The translations under genes and the position numbers were made by a program. Positions 32,362 through 41,704 of a stretch of 64,000 nucleotides of DNA are shown here, piece after piece. This stretch comes from Paenarthrobacter nicotinovorans (GTDB lineage: Bacteria > Actinomycetota > Actinomycetes > Actinomycetales > Micrococcaceae). The stretch covers positions 124,001 to 188,000 of the forward strand of contig NZ_SZVS01000004.1 in NCBI RefSeq assembly GCF_007670255.1, given 5' to 3'. Position 1 is the stretch's first letter; every line of letters begins with the position of its first letter. Under the pieces are notes generated by a model, which saw only the letters and a list, made by a program, of their open reading frames with translations, did not search any database and had not been told where the DNA came from.

Positions 32362-33443
32362 GCTACGCCGAGGTTCTCATCCCAAAGCAGGCCTTAGACG
32401 GCGGCCCTGATCCATCGGCGAGCCCCTCCCGCCGTCATTTAACGAAAAGGGTCTTCCGTTACAGGTGATGGGGGTTTTCGCGGCCGATCCCCTGTCCCAA
32501 GCGCCTAGGTGTCTGTTGCAGAGTAGACTCGCTGCACCTGGACTTCGCGGATTGGCTCCGCACTTGAGTAGTCTTACCTCGGAGTTGCCAACACGCCTAT
32601 CCAGCCCAGGGTTGGCCATTGACGCGGGGGCTAAACGCAGACGACTGCACAAATCTTGCGGCCTTAGCCCGATGCCCTCACGCCGTCAGAAGACGAACCC
32701 AGTTGCCCGTCGAACGCGCAAGAGGGTCAGCGGAAGTGTATCCGCAGCTGGCAATAAGGGGATGAGGATTGGCAGCGGCGGTCTGACACTGGTCGGTGAT
32801 TGTGTTTTTCGACTCCGGGGCGGGGATGGCTGGTGGCAACTGCGATCTCTGCCTGCAGCGGCGCAGGAATGGAAGTCGGATTGGGCTCCTTCTGGGTCTT
32901 GCGGTTTCCTGGGTCATCCGTCGATGAAAATCGTCCTATTCGGTCGAACGCGCCAGTAAGCGCCGCAGCCTCCGCTGTCCGACGCGTGGCTTTTACGGCC
33001 CAAAAGAGGCTCCTGGGGGCATATAAGGGCTGATAGGCAGCAAGAGGGTCTTATCGCTCCTGGGGGCCCACTGAGGCGTCAGCGGGCCTCTGGAGTGCCC
33101 GTCGGCATCGCTGCTGCCGCTCCTGCAAAGGTGGAATGCAGACGGTGTGCCTGGCGGTGCCTGCGGAGGGAGCTGGGCAGGCTCCGATGCAGAACGATTA
33201 TTGGCTGGTGGGGCTCCTATGAGAGCTGCAATACAGCCGGCAGGCCCGGCGGCGCCTCTGTTGCTGGCCCTAGAAGTTTCAGCACGGGAGGAGTGTGACG
33301 CTGGCGTCGCTGACCCCGGGCACCCAGCATCAGCACTCCGGATGCCTTGGCGGATAGCTACTCCCTTGCTGCCAACTCAAGCTGGGTGCTATCCGTAGCT
33401 GCTCCAGGGTGCATGACCGGCGCCGTCTGCTCCGCCATAGGCT

Positions 33444-33457
33444 GTTTCACGTGAAAC
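33444..33457. other. parS site (tandem pair, left)
   Basis: Exact GTTTCACGTGAAAC; pairs with the site 60 bp downstream. Confidence 0.97.
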
Positions 33458-33503
33458 CAACCGAGGTCCCCAGAACAACGCCATTCGCGAGATATTCTGA
33501 CGT

Positions 33504-33517
33504 GTTTCACGTGAAAC
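33504..33517. other. parS site (tandem pair, right)
   Basis: Exact GTTTCACGTGAAAC, the last of the ten in the window. Confidence 0.97.
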
Positions 33518-34078
33518 GGGCACGGATCTGGCGGTGCCTCTCGTTCCCTCTTCCTTCTGATGACTACACAACACAGGGAATTGCAAAGACCACGAGCAGT
33601 CTAGGCCAAGCTCTTACGGCGGACCCATCTTGGTGACGCCACTGGCAGGGAGTCCAGGAGATGCTTCGGTACCGCTGGCCAATTGATAACGGGAGGAGCC
33701 TTCACTTCCGTAAACCCGTGGGTATCCCAGAAGGGTGGCTGGAAGTCTTGCGGTCCACACGAATGAGGATTTCGTTCCGCAACGGAATCGAGAACCGCTG
33801 CAATGTCTCACGCGGTCTGCTGGCCTCCGGGATGCCGGCAAGCTAAGAGAGGACAAGGCAAACCTCCGGTACTGCGTCACCTCGGAGGCCCCAGTCAGTC
33901 GACGCCCACAAAACGCCGTCCCCGCCCATCGAAGCTAGCCCGGATCCCTTCAAACCCAGACTCAGCCCTACCCCAGCTAGGGGAAACTGCGGAGCAACAG
34001 TTCCCGCAAGCTGAGCGCCTCCAGTGCATCCAAACATCAAAAAGCTACCCACTGATGTTGATTTCCCGCCAAGAACAG

Positions 34079-34126
34079 AAAAAGCCGGCCGCCCCGCCCC
34101 CTGGGGAGCAGAACGACCGGCTTTTT
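34079..34126 (-). terminator. rho-independent terminator of trxA
   Basis: Arms 34079-34091 and 34114-34126 (AAAAAGCCGGCCG against CGACCGGCTTTTT, one mismatch), 22-nt loop, T-run on the minus strand. Lies 20 bp beyond the trxA stop. Confidence 0.85.
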
Positions 34127-34145
34127 GAAAGAACCGAGAAGACCC

Positions 34146-34472
34146 TTAGGACAGGACGTCCGCGAATTCCTTCTCGAAGAACTGCTTCGGCTTGGCGCCG
34201 ATCACGGTGCTCTTCACTTCTCCGCCGCTGAACAGGTAAACAGCAGGAATGGAGGTGATGCCGTACTCGGCAGCGATTGCCGGGTTGTCGTCGACGTTCA
34301 GCTTTACGACGTCGACCTTCTCGCTGTATTCAACGGAGATCTCGTCGAGGATGGGTCCGAGCTTGCGGCAGGGGCCGCACCACTCTGCCCAGAAGTCCAC
34401 GATGACCGGCTTGTCGGAAGCCAGGACATCCGTGCTGAAGCTTGCGTCAGTTACGTCTTTTGCGTTGCTCAT
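34146..34472 (-). CDS. trxA: thioredoxin
   Basis: 108-residue cytosolic thioredoxin with active site WCGPC (in FWAEWCGPCRKLGP), the cis-proline region TSIPAVYLF and normal length. Reduces disulfides in target proteins, recycled by the upstream thioredoxin reductase 33 bp away in the same operon. Confidence 0.97.
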   Translation of the reverse strand: MSNAKDVTDASFSTDVLASDKPVIVDFWAEWCGPCRKLGPILDEISVEYSEKVDVVKLNVDDNPAIAAEYGITSIPAVYLFSGGEVKSTVIGAKPKQFFEKEFADVLS

Positions 34473-34505
34473 AACTTTTCCCTTCGTATGGTTGCTGGAT
34501 GCAGC

Positions 34506-35462
34506 TTAGGAGTGCAGGTCTGCGAGGTAGTGCTCGACGTCGAGGGCCGCGACACAACCGGAACCGGAAGCCGTGATGGCCTGGCGGTACGTGGGGTCGA
34601 TGACGTCGCCCGCGGCAAACACACCCTTGATGTTGGTACGGGAGCTGCGGCCCTCGACGGCGATGGTGCCTTCAGGAGTCAGCTCGACTTTGCCCTTCAC
34701 CAGGTCCGTGCGCGGATCGTTTCCGATGGCGACGAAGACGCCGGAGACAGCGAGCTCGGACTGGGTTCCATCCACGAGGTTCTTCAGCTTCAGCCCGGTG
34801 ACCTTGTCCCCACCGAGAACATCTTCAACAGCCGTGTTCCAGACGAAGTTGATCTTCTCGTGGGCCTGGGCGCGGTCACCCATAATCTTGGAGGCTTTGA
34901 GGGTGTCGCGGCGGTGTACTACGGTGACCGACTTGGCGAACTTGGTGAGGAAGAGTGCTTCCTCCATCGCGGAGTCGCCACCACCGATCACTGCGATGTC
35001 CTGGTCCTTGAAGAAGAAACCGTCACAGGTTGCACACCAGCTAACGCCGTGGCCTGAGAGCCTCTTTTCATTCGTCAGACCCAGCTCACGATATGCCGAG
35101 CCGGTGGACAGGATGATGGCCTTCGCCTGGAAGGTCTCCCCCGTACCGATCGTCACGGTCTTGATGTCGCCGTCGAGGTCGAGTTCTGTGACGTCCTCGA
35201 AGAGGATCTCGGTGCCGAAACGTGCGGCCTGCTTCTCGAAGTTCTCCATGAGATCCGGACCCATGATGCCATCCGGGAATCCAGGGTAGTTCTCAACGTC
35301 CGTGGTGTTCATCAGTTCGCCGCCGGCAGTGACGGAACCAGCAATGAGCAGAGGTTTCATGTTGGCGCGGGCGGTGTATACAGCGGCTGTGTAGCCGGCA
35401 GGGCCTGAACCTACGATGATGACGTCACGCACCTGCGATGCGCTGTTTTCTGCAATGCTCAC
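34506..35462 (-). CDS. trxB: thioredoxin reductase
   Basis: 318 residues. FAD motif GSGPAGYTAAVYTARA near the N-terminus, redox-active CATC (in SWCATCDGFFFKD, near residue 140), NADPH motif GGGDSAMEEALFLT, and C-terminal FAD segment GVFAAGDVIDPTYRQAITASGSG. Passes electrons from NADPH to thioredoxin. This trxB-trxA pair downstream of murJ is conserved in actinobacteria. Confidence 0.97.
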   Translation of the reverse strand: MSIAENSASQVRDVIIVGSGPAGYTAAVYTARANMKPLLIAGSVTAGGELMNTTDVENYPGFPDGIMGPDLMENFEKQAARFGTEILFEDVTELDLDGDIKTVTIGTGETFQAKAIILSTGSAYRELGLTNEKRLSGHGVSWCATCDGFFFKDQDIAVIGGGDSAMEEALFLTKFAKSVTVVHRRDTLKASKIMGDRAQAHEKINFVWNTAVEDVLGGDKVTGLKLKNLVDGTQSELAVSGVFVAIGNDPRTDLVKGKVELTPEGTIAVEGRSSRTNIKGVFAAGDVIDPTYRQAITASGSGCVAALDVEHYLADLHS

Positions 35463-35637
35463 GTGGCGTGAACCTCTTCCTTAGTCGATGCTGCGGCTTT
35501 CGGGGCAGCCACCTGACTCAACCCCTGATGCGTTCCAAATATTCCGTTGGAGTTGGGGACCCTAAAAGCCACCAGCATTCAGGTTACCGTCTGGGCCCCG
35601 GTCATATCTAAGCGGTGACGTTGGCGCGGGCAGCAGT

Positions 35638-35669
35638 AAGGGCCGCCCTGACGAATCAGAACGGCCCTT
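35638..35669 (-). terminator. possible terminator after the pseudokinase gene
   Basis: Stem AAGGGCCG/CGGCCCTT (35638-35645, 35662-35669), with an inner CTGA-CGAA-TCAG hairpin. No strong T-run on the minus strand, so tentative. Confidence 0.45.
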
Positions 35670-35690
35670 GCGGTCACATCTTTGATACGC

Positions 35691-37355
35691 CTACTGGACG
35701 GCGACCTCAGCGAGGCGAAGGCCGAAACCATACTGCGTCTTGGGTGCGGCCAGCTTGGGCAGCGCCTTGATGACGACAATCACGTACTGGGCCTTGGTGG
35801 GCGCAGCCAACGGAATGGTCAGTTCGGGTGACGTGAAGCTGTTGGTACCCACGAGCTTGGCACCGTCCATGGCGGGACGGTCATTGGTGAAGACGCTGAT
35901 ATTTCCACCGGAGCCACCGAGCTGGTTAAGGACAACGGACTTCACGTCCGCCGGTTCCTTCAGTTTGATCATGAGCGGAACTTCTTCGGACAGTCCGCCC
36001 CAGTTGGCCGTTGCGAATTCCATGTCGGACCAGTAGCTGGCAGCGTTGCCATCAAAGGCTTTGCCGAGGTCCTTATCGAACGTGGCCGCGAAGGGGAAGT
36101 TACCCAGGCGGGTGATTTCCTGAATGGCCGGCGGAGCCGCGGGCGGAGCAGTCTCCGTGGGCTGCGGCTGCTCGCTTGCAGTTTCAGAAGGCTGGGGCGC
36201 CGGCGTGCTCTGGGTAGCGGCAGGCTTGCTGCTGGGCAGGAGACTTCCCAGGTTGGTGACGGCCAGGACCAATCCCACGATCAGGACTGCTGCGAGAAGG
36301 CCTCCCACGAGCCAACGCAGCGAGCGGGGTTCCTTTTCGGGGGCTTCTTCCTCGTAGACGTCGTCTTCGTCGGAGTAGTCCTCAGTGACAGCGGACGACG
36401 CCGGGAAGCTGCTTGCCGCGCGCTCGTCACCGGATGTTCTTCCACGGTTGGAGGCCGCGGCACCCGCTGCAGAGGCACCACCAGCCGCGGCAGCACGCTC
36501 CGAGTACCCGTAGTCCTCCTCGGACCAAAGGGAAACCTTGGGCTCCGAAGCCTGCTCACGCGCGGGCGCATCCTGCGAAGGAGCTGCCTGTGAAGACACG
36601 GCTTGCGTGCGCGGCTCGGAGGGCTGAACGGACTGCGAAGACACGGCCTGTGTCGGCGGCTCAGAGGCCGAAGCGGATGTAGCGGCAGCACCGGCGTCGT
36701 TGTTCTTGGACCCGGCGTTCCTCAGTGCGGAAGCGGCGGCTGCACCAGCCGCGCCTGCCCCGGCCGCCGCAGCGGCCAGCTTGCCTGCGATGCCGCTCTT
36801 GGCCGACGAAGGATTTGCCGCCGGCATGGGCGGTACATGCGGTGCGCTGCGGGTGGGCGCAGCGGGCTCTGGCTCGTCCTGTGGCTCGGGAGCGATGGCG
36901 TAGCCGTTTTCGTCGTACTGGATGTACTCGGCCTCGTGCTCGTCATCCTCGTAGAGTCCGTCGTAGGTTTCGGGCTCATAGGTGCGTGCCTGGCCGAAGA
37001 TCTCGCTGCCGAGGGTCTCCGTGAAGAACGGTTCGATGTACGGCGGGTTGGTGGCCACCACGAGGTCCAGCAGGTCCGGAGCGGTGCTGTGGTTGGTGAT
37101 CAGGTAGGTGGTGTTGTCGCTGATGCCAAGGTCCAGGATCTGGACGTGCCCGGGGCGCTCCCCCGTGGCCACCTCGCGGGCGCTCTGTGCGACCTGCTCG
37201 GCGTTTCCGGGGCCGGCAACAAGGATGCTCACGGGACGGTTGAGGACCTGGTCCACGCCGTCGAGCACCTGATCTTGGTCATGCGAGGTCAACACATTGG
37301 CCGTGACCTTGTAGCGGCCGCCAAGTACTGATCCGACGTCGATCGGGTGGGACAC
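35691..37355 (-). CDS. membrane protein with pseudokinase N-lobe and extracellular discoidin-like domain (MurJ partner)
   Basis: 554 residues from GTG 37355 with AGGAGG upstream. Residues about 9-110 resemble a protein-kinase N-lobe (GSVLGGRYKVTANVL, GHVQILDLGISDNTTYLITN) without any catalytic HRD or DFG. An acidic and then Ala/Ser/Gln-rich linker follows (110-340). One membrane helix (about 340-370) leads to a Pro/Thr stalk and a C-terminal jelly-roll domain (FDKDLGKAFDGNAASYW, VKSVVLNQLGGSGG). This is the layout of the C-terminal half of mycobacterial MviN, encoded there in one chain with MurJ. Likely regulates lipid II flipping via phospho-signalling (inference). Confidence 0.8.
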   Translation of the reverse strand: MSHPIDVGSVLGGRYKVTANVLTSHDQDQVLDGVDQVLNRPVSILVAGPGNAEQVAQSAREVATGERPGHVQILDLGISDNTTYLITNHSTAPDLLDLVVATNPPYIEPFFTETLGSEIFGQARTYEPETYDGLYEDDEHEAEYIQYDENGYAIAPEPQDEPEPAAPTRSAPHVPPMPAANPSSAKSGIAGKLAAAAAGAGAAGAAAASALRNAGSKNNDAGAAATSASASEPPTQAVSSQSVQPSEPRTQAVSSQAAPSQDAPAREQASEPKVSLWSEEDYGYSERAAAAGGASAAGAAASNRGRTSGDERAASSFPASSAVTEDYSDEDDVYEEEAPEKEPRSLRWLVGGLLAAVLIVGLVLAVTNLGSLLPSSKPAATQSTPAPQPSETASEQPQPTETAPPAAPPAIQEITRLGNFPFAATFDKDLGKAFDGNAASYWSDMEFATANWGGLSEEVPLMIKLKEPADVKSVVLNQLGGSGGNISVFTNDRPAMDGAKLVGTNSFTSPELTIPLAAPTKAQYVIVVIKALPKLAAPKTQYGFGLRLAEVAVQ

Positions 37356-37495
37356 GTGTTCCTCCTAGGCTGTCCGGGAGCTGCGGGTCCTGCACACGGA
37401 TGGCCGGACGGGCCGGTTCAACCGCTTCTGCAACTACCTATATTCGTTTCTAGCCTAGCGGATTGAGGCCCGGCGCCCACGTTGGCGGCACCGGC

Positions 37496-39508
37496 TCACT
37501 TCCGGCGGTTCCGCGGAGCAGGGAAGTATGGATTGCGTCCAGCGTCGCCCTGATACGTCCGCCTGCCCGGCAGCGGGACCGCCGGACGGAACCTGCCGCC
37601 CTGTGCTGTGCTGGGTTCGTCTTCCTCCGGTAGATACGTCTTGGGCGCGTCCGGTTCGTTTGTTGAAGGCTGCGTGGAACGCTGTGGGGCCACCGCGGGT
37701 CCCGCACGGTACGACGCTGCATCGAACTCGCCTGAGATGCGCGGGATCAAACCGGTATCGTCCGAGACCGTGGCGCGTGCCGCCGTCGTGGGTTCCACCT
37801 CGCCGGACACCGGCGCGGGGCCGCCGCGACCCAAACGGCTCATCAGCGGGCGCAGGAGGTCGCGAAGTTCCGTGACGTGGAAAACGCGAAGCAGGACAAG
37901 GTAGGCGAGCAACATGACGGGCCCGACGACGATCACGGTCACCAGGGCGGCCGGGCGGCTGCTCCACGCGAAACCGTCGGCACGGTAGCTGCCGAGCAGC
38001 CACAACGCGATGGCACCGGCTACGGCGGATCCGAGGCCTGCGTAACCCATGCGGATGTACGAATTGGCGATGCGTGGACCGTCGAGGTGACCCAGCAGGC
38101 GCCGCAGGAATACAACGCTGATCACCACGGACAGGATGTTGCCCAAAGTGTAGAGGATGGCAATGGCGTAGATGATCTGGCCCACGGGCAGGAACTGGAT
38201 GAAGAAGGCGCCCACGACATAAATCACAGCGAGCCACAACTGCACATACAGAGGCGTTCGGGCGTCCTCGTTGGCGTAGAAAACGCGGGACATCATGAAG
38301 TTGGCGCTCAGGAACGGCGTGCTGAGAGCCAGGATGGTGAGCGTTTGGGCCAACATGACACCGTCCTGCGGCTCGCCACCGGAGAAGAACATGCCCAGCG
38401 GTCCGGCCAGGGCAAACAGCGCCAAAGCCCCGAAAACGGTAGCGACGGCCATGGTCCGGAGGCCGTGCGAGAGGGCGTCGCGAAGTTCGGCTTTGTTGCC
38501 GTCCTGCGACGCGCGCGTCATGCGGTTAAAGAGGACGGTGGCCAAGGACAGGGCGATGATGGAGTGCGGCAGCAGGTACAGCTGGCTGGCAACTTCCAGC
38601 ACAGCGTTGCCGGGCAGCACAGCCGCAGCTGCCCTGTCTCCGGCATTGTCCAGGCGGAGGCGCTCGGCGCCCGGGATCGTCGCGATCCTCATGATGTACA
38701 GGAACGCCAACTGCCCGACGGCGGCAGTCGCCAGCGTCCAAACGCTCAGCTTGGCGGCCTGGCCCAAGCCGACTCCGCGCCATCCGAAGCGCGGACGCAG
38801 GCCCAGGCGCAGCCGGAACACGGGAATGAGCAGGATGGCTGTTTGCGCCACCACACCGAACGTGGAGAACCCGGCAATAAGGAATGTCTGGGTCGGTCCC
38901 CAGTTGTCCAGGGTGTGCGGGTTGTGGATGTTGTCGCCAAGGATCCAGATGAACATACCCAGACCGGCGATGGCCACAAGGTTGTTGAGGATGGGTGCCC
39001 ACATGGCAGGGCCGAACGCGCCGTGGGCATTCAGGACCTGGGTGAGCAGCGCATAGAGCCCGTAGAAGAAGATTTGCGGGAGGCACCACAGCGCAAAGGT
39101 GACTGCCAGCGCCTTCTGTTGCTCGGAGTAGCCCTGGGTGGTCAGATCGATGACGAGCGGAGCCGCCAGGGTCACCAGGGCTGTCAGTGCGAGGAGCACC
39201 AGCACAGCCAACGTCAGCAGCCTGCTGAGGTAGTCGGCGCCGCGGTCGGGAGCCTTGCTGGCCTTGATGATCTGCGGAACCAGGACGGCGTTGAACACGC
39301 CGCCGGCCACCAGCAGGAAGATCAGGTTCGGCAGGTTGTTCGCGTTGATGAATGTGTCATTCACCGTGGAGCCCAGGCCGAGTGCGGCACCGAGCATCCA
39401 GGTTTTGGCGAAGCCAAGGAACCGGGAAACCAGCGTTCCGGCAGCCATGATGGCGCTGGAACGGGCTTCACCGGATTGAACGGACTGGGTTGTTTTGGCT
39501 TCAGACAT
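37496..39508 (-). CDS. murJ: lipid II flippase MurJ
   Basis: 670 residues: MATE/MOP-fold integral membrane protein with about 14 helices (1-540), then a ~125-residue cytoplasmic, Pro/Arg-rich tail. Family marks: AGTLVSRFLGFAKTWML, NNLPNLIFLLVAGGVFNAVLVPQI, GLYALLTQVLNAHGAFGPAMWAPILNN. Moves lipid II across the membrane for peptidoglycan synthesis. The next gene downstream encodes the pseudokinase partner; the gap is 140 bp. Confidence 0.95.
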   Translation of the reverse strand: MSEAKTTQSVQSGEARSSAIMAAGTLVSRFLGFAKTWMLGAALGLGSTVNDTFINANNLPNLIFLLVAGGVFNAVLVPQIIKASKAPDRGADYLSRLLTLAVLVLLALTALVTLAAPLVIDLTTQGYSEQQKALAVTFALWCLPQIFFYGLYALLTQVLNAHGAFGPAMWAPILNNLVAIAGLGMFIWILGDNIHNPHTLDNWGPTQTFLIAGFSTFGVVAQTAILLIPVFRLRLGLRPRFGWRGVGLGQAAKLSVWTLATAAVGQLAFLYIMRIATIPGAERLRLDNAGDRAAAAVLPGNAVLEVASQLYLLPHSIIALSLATVLFNRMTRASQDGNKAELRDALSHGLRTMAVATVFGALALFALAGPLGMFFSGGEPQDGVMLAQTLTILALSTPFLSANFMMSRVFYANEDARTPLYVQLWLAVIYVVGAFFIQFLPVGQIIYAIAILYTLGNILSVVISVVFLRRLLGHLDGPRIANSYIRMGYAGLGSAVAGAIALWLLGSYRADGFAWSSRPAALVTVIVVGPVMLLAYLVLLRVFHVTELRDLLRPLMSRLGRGGPAPVSGEVEPTTAARATVSDDTGLIPRISGEFDAASYRAGPAVAPQRSTQPSTNEPDAPKTYLPEEDEPSTAQGGRFRPAVPLPGRRTYQGDAGRNPYFPAPRNRRK

Positions 39509-39534
39509 CGCCTTTATCGTCCCATGTACCCGGG

Positions 39535-40086
39535 TCAGAGATGTTCCGGCAGCACTTCCCGTGCCAGATCGGCGATGCGGCGTTCATTCGGGAAGGACAA
39601 CTTTCGGGCCAATTCCTGGATGGGGACCCACGCAGCGTCCACGGCTTCCTGGTCCGGATCATTCTCGATGGTCAGCTCGCCACCCGTTGCCCTGAGCAGG
39701 AAGTGATGCACTGTTTTGTGGACCCGGTGGCCGCTCACGGTAAACCAGTAGTCGATGCTGCCCAGCGGTGCCAGGATGCTGCCCTCGATGCCGGTCTCCT
39801 CGGCGATCTCACGTACAGCAGCTTCCTCATTGTTCTCCGGGCCCTCCGGATGGCCCTTAGGCAGGCACCACTCAAGCCGGCCACCCCTGTTAAGGCGGGC
39901 GATGATCGCAACCCGGAGTTCGCCGTCGGACGTGTCAACAACAACGCCGCCCGCTGACACTTCCTCCACAGTGGGAAGCGAGGCCTGCGCCGGGTGCTGC
40001 GGGGCAGGCGCGACGTGCGCACCGATTGCCGACGGCAACGGTGCGTTTGTCCTCCTGCCTGGAGCGCTCGGTACTGGGTTGGCCAT
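39535..40086 (-). CDS. NUDIX hydrolase
   Basis: 183 residues from ATG 40086 (MANPVPSAPG); a longer opening upstream is unlikely. NUDIX box G-x5-E-x7-REVxEExG seen as GHPEGPENNEEAAVREIAEETGIEG split across about 93-117. Hydrolyses nucleoside diphosphate-linked substrates; specificity unknown. Position upstream of murJ and divergent from the CCA enzyme is the actinobacterial norm. Confidence 0.92.
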   Translation of the reverse strand: MANPVPSAPGRRTNAPLPSAIGAHVAPAPQHPAQASLPTVEEVSAGGVVVDTSDGELRVAIIARLNRGGRLEWCLPKGHPEGPENNEEAAVREIAEETGIEGSILAPLGSIDYWFTVSGHRVHKTVHHFLLRATGGELTIENDPDQEAVDAAWVPIQELARKLSFPNERRIADLAREVLPEHL

Positions 40087-40234
40087 GTGGTCCACTCTAA
40101 CGACTCTTGCCCCGGAGTGATGACCGGGACATGGCCACAAGGTGGACTGCAGGAGATGCCCGGCCGACGCATGCCTGATTTCGCATGGAACAGTGGCCCA
40201 ATGCAGCGCAAAAATCTGCCAAGCTTAAGGAACT

Positions 40235-41704
40235 ATGGCGCACGTATTGGACAGCTCTTCTGTTAACTTCACCATCGATCCGGTGGTGCTCGACCTCGGG
40301 CAGCGCTTTGTCGACGCCGGATTCGAGCTGTCCTTGGTGGGTGGACCGGTGCGCGACCTCTTTCTGGGGCGGACCTCCCCGGACCTTGATTTCACCACCG
40401 ATGCCACGCCGGACCAGACCATCTCCGTCATCAAGAAATGGGCGGACAACTTCTGGGAAATCGGCCGGGCGTTCGGCACCATCGGGATGCGCAAAGACGG
40501 CTTCCAGATCGAAATCACCACGTACCGGGCCGAGGCCTACGATCCCGACTCGCGCAAACCCGTGGTGGCTTTCGGCAGCTCCCTGACCGATGACCTGCTG
40601 CGGCGGGACTTCACCATCAACGCCATGGCATTGCGCCTGCCAAGCCTGGAACTGGTGGATCCCTTCGGGGGCGTGCGGGATCTCCATGCGTCCGAACTCG
40701 CGACTCCCGGGGCCCCGGAGGCTTCCTTCTCCGACGATCCACTGCGGATGATGCGTGCAGCGCGTTTCGCGTCCCAGTTGGGCGTGTCGGTCCACGACGA
40801 CGTCCGGCTCGCCATGTCCCAGATGGCTGACCGCATCAAGATCATCTCCGCCGAACGTGTCCGCGACGAACTGGTCAAGCTTATTAACGGAGCCCATCCG
40901 CGCGTTGGTATCGACCTGCTGGTCGACACGGGCCTCGCAGAGTTTGTGCTTCCGGAGGTGTCGGCCCTTCGGCTGGAATCGGATGAACACCACCGGCACA
41001 AGGACGTATACCAGCACTCCCTTCAGGTCCTCGAGCAAGCGGCAGCGCTGGAAACCGGTCCAGACGGCCCGGTTCCCGGCCCCGACTTCGTGCTGAGGTT
41101 CGCTGCCTTGATGCACGACGTCGGCAAGCCGGCTACGCGTCGTTTTGAACCGGGCGGCGCGGTCAGCTTCCGCCACCACGACGTCGTAGGTGCGAAGCTC
41201 ACGGCCAAACGGATGAAGGCGTTGCGGTTCGACAACGACTCCATCAAGGCCGTATCCCGGCTGGTCGAACTGCACATGAGGTTTTACGGCTACGGCGACG
41301 CCGGCTGGACTGATTCGGCCGTGCGCCGTTACGTGACCGACGCCGGTCCCCTGCTGGAACGCCTGCACCGGCTTACCCGTTCGGACGTCACAACGCGCAA
41401 CCAGCGCAAGGCCGACCGCCTCTCCTTCGCCTACGATGACCTTGAGCACCGCATTGCGGCGCTGCTGGAACAGGAATCGCTGGCAGCTGTCCGGCCCGAC
41501 CTCGACGGAGCGCAGATCATGGCCCTGCTGGGATTGAAGCCCGGACCTGTCGTCGGCCGCGCCTACAAGTTCCTCCTCGAAGAGCGGATGGAACATGGCC
41601 CGCTGTCACCGGAGGAAGCTGAGCAGAAGCTGATGGCCTGGTGGGAAACCCAACCCGAGTCCGCCGTCGTCGAGTCTTCGACCGAAACTGAGGAGCCCGC
41701 ATGA
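40235..41704 (+). CDS. CCA tRNA nucleotidyltransferase
   Basis: 489 residues. Class II nucleotidyltransferase head: LVGGPVRDLFLGR and DLDFTTDA metal site, RRDFTINAMAL, DDPLRMMRAARFASQLG. An HD domain follows (HRHKDVYQHSL, LMHDVGKPATRRF). Adds or repairs the 3' CCA of tRNA, needed here because tRNA-Ile lacks it. Stop overlaps the next start (ATGA). Confidence 0.95.
   Translation: MAHVLDSSSVNFTIDPVVLDLGQRFVDAGFELSLVGGPVRDLFLGRTSPDLDFTTDATPDQTISVIKKWADNFWEIGRAFGTIGMRKDGFQIEITTYRAEAYDPDSRKPVVAFGSSLTDDLLRRDFTINAMALRLPSLELVDPFGGVRDLHASELATPGAPEASFSDDPLRMMRAARFASQLGVSVHDDVRLAMSQMADRIKIISAERVRDELVKLINGAHPRVGIDLLVDTGLAEFVLPEVSALRLESDEHHRHKDVYQHSLQVLEQAAALETGPDGPVPGPDFVLRFAALMHDVGKPATRRFEPGGAVSFRHHDVVGAKLTAKRMKALRFDNDSIKAVSRLVELHMRFYGYGDAGWTDSAVRRYVTDAGPLLERLHRLTRSDVTTRNQRKADRLSFAYDDLEHRIAALLEQESLAAVRPDLDGAQIMALLGLKPGPVVGRAYKFLLEERMEHGPLSPEEAEQKLMAWWETQPESAVVESSTETEEPA

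Larger units (their letters stand above)
28685..34078. other. ~5.4-kb gene-free parS region
   Basis: No credible gene is visible. Reading frames here are short, overlap in all directions, lack ribosome binding sites and show no recognisable protein. Base composition by eye is lower in GC (mid-to-high 50s %) than the flanking genes. It carries nine exact parS cores and a DnaA-box group at 30702-31079. It looks like a dedicated centromere region, or an old gene desert kept open by ParB binding. Confidence 0.85.

Noticed and set aside
32465..32959. 164-codon frame in the parS region
   Set aside because: Low-complexity Arg/Ser/Gly composition, no ribosome binding site, overlaps other frames on both strands.
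37877..39706. 609-codon open frame on the plus strand
   Set aside because: Antisense to murJ; His/Gln/Asp-rich composition typical of reverse reading of membrane-protein codons.
40097..41596. 499-codon open frame on the minus strand
   Set aside because: Antisense to the CCA-adding enzyme, which has full catalytic motifs.
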